Source of the DNA: Amycolatopsis marina
GTDB lineage: Bacteria > Actinomycetota > Actinomycetes > Mycobacteriales > Pseudonocardiaceae
Assembly (NCBI RefSeq): GCF_900111885.1
Contig: NZ_FOKG01000004.1
Span: 289,886 to 353,885 of the forward strand
Length of the DNA: 64,000 bases
Reading direction: 5' to 3'
In this document: positions 62,017-64,000 of the stretch, piece after piece
How positions within the stretch are numbered: the first letter of the stretch is position 1
How the letters are laid out: every line of letters begins with the position of its first letter
Made by a program: the position numbers and the translations under genes
The notes under the pieces: generated by a model
Seen by the model: the letters and a program-made list of their open reading frames with translations, nothing else
Told to the model about the DNA's origin: nothing
Database searches by the model: none

Positions 62017-63987
62017 ATGACCGAGCAGTCCCCGGCTCTGGACAACTTGTCGACCGAAACCCGTTCTTTTGTGCCGTCTGCTGAGTTTGTGGCGGGGGCG
62101 AATGTGTCTGGGGAGTGGTATGAGCGGGCTGGGGTTGATCGTGAGGGGTTTTGGGCGGAGCAGGCGGGGCGGTTGTCGTGGGAGCGGGGGTGGGATCGGG
62201 TGTTGGACTGGTCCGGGGCTCCGGTGGCGCGGTGGTTTGTGGGTGGGTCGTTGAATGTGGCTTATAACTGTGTGGATCGGCATGTGGAGGCGGGGTTTGC
62301 CGATCAGGTCGCGATTCATTGGGTGGGGGAGCCGGGTGATCGGCGGGATCTGACGTATGGGCAGTTGCGGGTTGAGGTGTGCCGGGCGGCGAATGCGTTG
62401 GTGTCGTTGGGGGTGGGGTCGGGGGATCGGGTGGCGATTCAGTTGCCGATGATCCCGGAGGCGATTGTGGCGATGCTGGCGTGTGCGCGGATCGGGGCGT
62501 TGCACAGTGTGGTGTTCGGGGGGTTTTCCCCGGCGGCGTTGCGGTCGCGGGTCGATGATGCGGCCGCGAAGGTGGTGATCACCTCCGATGGGCAGTATCG
62601 GCGGGGTAAGGCGGCGCCGATGAAGGCCAATGTGGATGAGGCGTTGGCGGGGGCGGAGTCGGTGGAAACGGTGCTGGTGGTGCGCCGGACCGGGGATGAG
62701 GTGTCGTGGGTGCAGGGCCGGGATGTGTGGTGGCACGAGGTGGTCGAGGCCCAGTCGGACAGTCATACCGCGGAGGCGTTCGACGCGGAGCATCCGTTGT
62801 TCATCCTCTACACCTCGGGCACGACGGGGAAGCCGAAGGGGATCCTGCACACCTCGGGTGGGTATCTGACGCAGGCGGCCTACACCCATCATGCGGTGTT
62901 CGATCACCGGGCGGGCGAGGATGTGTACTGGTGCACCGCCGATATCGGGTGGGTGACCGGGCACACCTACATCGTGTACGGGCCGTTGGCGAACCGGGCC
63001 ACGCAGGTGGTGTACGAGGGCACGCCGAACACCCCGCACGAGGGGCGGCACTGGGAGATCATCGCCGAGCACAAGGTGTCGATCTACTACACCGCGCCGA
63101 CGCTGATCCGCACGTTCATGAAGTGGGGTGCCGACATCCCCGCCCGCTACGACCTGTCGTCGCTGCGGGTGCTGGGCAGTGTGGGTGAGCCGATCAACCC
63201 GGAGGCGTGGATGTGGTATCGCGAACACATCGGCGGTGAGCGGTGCCCGGTGGTGGACACCTGGTGGCAGACCGAGACCGGGGCGATCATGATCTCCCCG
63301 CTGCCCGGGGTCACCGCGGCCAAACCCGGTTCCGCGCAACGCGCCCTGCCCGGGATCTCCGCGAAAGTGGTCGACGACCAAGGGGTCGAAGTCCCCCCGG
63401 GCGGCGGCGGATACCTGGTGCTCGACGAGCCGTGGCCGGCGATGCTGCGCGGGATCTGGGGCGACGAGCAACGTTTCCGCGACACCTACTGGTCCCGCTT
63501 CGCCGAGCAGGGCTTCTACTTCGCCGGTGACGGCGCGAAATACGACGACGACGGCGACATCTGGCTGCTGGGCCGGGTCGATGACGTCATGAACATCTCC
63601 GGGCACCGCATCTCCACCACCGAGGTCGAATCCGCCCTCGTGTCCCACCCCGACGTCGCCGAAGCCGCCGTCGTCGGCGCCACCGACCCCACCACCGGAC
63701 AAGGCATCGTCGCGTTCGTCATCCTCCGCGGCACCGCCACCGACCACGGCACCGACACCGCCACCACCCTGCGCAACCACGTCGCCACCGAGATCGGGCC
63801 CATCGCCAAACCCCGCCAAATCCTCGTCGTGCCCGAACTCCCCAAAACCCGCTCCGGCAAAATCATGCGCCGACTCCTCCGCGACATCGCCGAAAACCGC
63901 GAACCCGGCGACGTCACCACCCTCGCCGACACCACCGTCATGGACCACATCACCACCGGCCTCAACAAAAACACCACCGACGAATAA
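62017..63987 (+). CDS. acs: Acetyl-CoA synthetase
   Basis: 656 aa AMP-forming acetate:CoA ligase. A3 core YTSGTTGKPKG, then DTWWQTETG, GDGAKYDDDGDIWLLGRVDD and the C-terminal RSGKIMRR, whose Lys is the usual acetylation switch. AGGAGG upstream of ATG 62017. Codon choice switches within the gene: the first part uses G/T-ending codons heavily, the last part almost only C/A-rich codons. Orthologue of Rv3667. Stop TAA at 63985. Confidence 0.96.
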   Translation: MTEQSPALDNLSTETRSFVPSAEFVAGANVSGEWYERAGVDREGFWAEQAGRLSWERGWDRVLDWSGAPVARWFVGGSLNVAYNCVDRHVEAGFADQVAIHWVGEPGDRRDLTYGQLRVEVCRAANALVSLGVGSGDRVAIQLPMIPEAIVAMLACARIGALHSVVFGGFSPAALRSRVDDAAAKVVITSDGQYRRGKAAPMKANVDEALAGAESVETVLVVRRTGDEVSWVQGRDVWWHEVVEAQSDSHTAEAFDAEHPLFILYTSGTTGKPKGILHTSGGYLTQAAYTHHAVFDHRAGEDVYWCTADIGWVTGHTYIVYGPLANRATQVVYEGTPNTPHEGRHWEIIAEHKVSIYYTAPTLIRTFMKWGADIPARYDLSSLRVLGSVGEPINPEAWMWYREHIGGERCPVVDTWWQTETGAIMISPLPGVTAAKPGSAQRALPGISAKVVDDQGVEVPPGGGGYLVLDEPWPAMLRGIWGDEQRFRDTYWSRFAEQGFYFAGDGAKYDDDGDIWLLGRVDDVMNISGHRISTTEVESALVSHPDVAEAAVVGATDPTTGQGIVAFVILRGTATDHGTDTATTLRNHVATEIGPIAKPRQILVVPELPKTRSGKIMRRLLRDIAENREPGDVTTLADTTVMDHITTGLNKNTTDE

Positions 63988-64000
63988 CCCACCAAACACG

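Noticed and set aside
61816..63999. Long minus-strand open frame opposite acs
   Set aside because: Product is His/Arg/Pro-rich with no domain; it exists only because of codon bias in acs, which has full enzyme motifs.

Overview
This 64 kb window is high-GC actinobacterial chromosome. The evidence is heavy GTG-start use, GTGA and ATGA gene overlaps, folate, FtsH and TopA proteins of mycobacterial type, ESX-associated EspG/PPE-like genes and a Tad pilus locus with septum-site protein Ssd. Gene order follows the M. tuberculosis Rv3603c to Rv3667 stretch closely (Rv numbers are recalled, not searched). Family content and short intergenic palindromes suggest Pseudonocardiaceae (Amycolatopsis, Saccharomonospora or Prauserella type). 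The genus cannot be fixed from sequence alone.

Layout: 1-5 kb, end of a pantothenate-side operon (DUF2520, PrsW protease, DUF6779, DUF3180), interrupted by a MerR regulator and a DUF998 membrane protein on the opposite strand. 6.5-11.4 kb, folK-folB-folP-folE-ftsH. 11.6-15.3 kb, an ESX-associated PE/PPE-like pair with two EspG-like chaperones, in the interval that holds ESX substrates in M. tuberculosis. 15.5-21 kb, hpt, tilS, a metalloprotease, dacB and ppa. 21-23.5 kb, glyA behind a ZTP riboswitch, then a uL11-like/CGNR zinc-finger operon whose promoter copies the one in front of the MerR gene. 23.5-29.1 kb, gamma-carbonic anhydrase, a CDF/ArsR metal pair, a lipoprotein, tRNA-Thr(CGT) with a decayed 3' copy, and a frameshifted secreted-protein gene.

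29-45.4 kb: holB, an MFS/dTMP-kinase fusion with an eroded kinase P-loop, an EspG-like gene, topA, a secreted serine protease, a lipoprotein, proton-pumping pyrophosphatase hppA, a DUF1998 helicase and a Prim-Pol-like protein. 45.7-50.7 kb: Tad locus (TadE-like, TadE, Flp-like pilin, TadC, TadB, TadA, Ssd) read as one leftward operon. 50.7-52.7 kb: a structured divergent spacer with two perfect DnaA boxes, a HAD phosphatase, and a long noncoding interval at the position of the mycobacterial Ms1/MTS2823 RNA. 52.7-59.9 kb: cell-wall recycling genes nagZ, namZ, amiE-like, murR, murQ. 59.9-64 kb: a conserved hypothetical, a phosphoribosyltransferase, a GNAT acetyltransferase and acs.

Most promising for new biology: (i) the uL11-like/CGNR operon sharing a MerR-type promoter with a MerR gene 18 kb away; (ii) a possible Ms1-like RNA; (iii) the ESX pair with dedicated EspG genes; (iv) the MFS fusion with a degraded thymidylate-kinase domain; (v) tRNA-Thr 3' remnants and family-specific palindromes.
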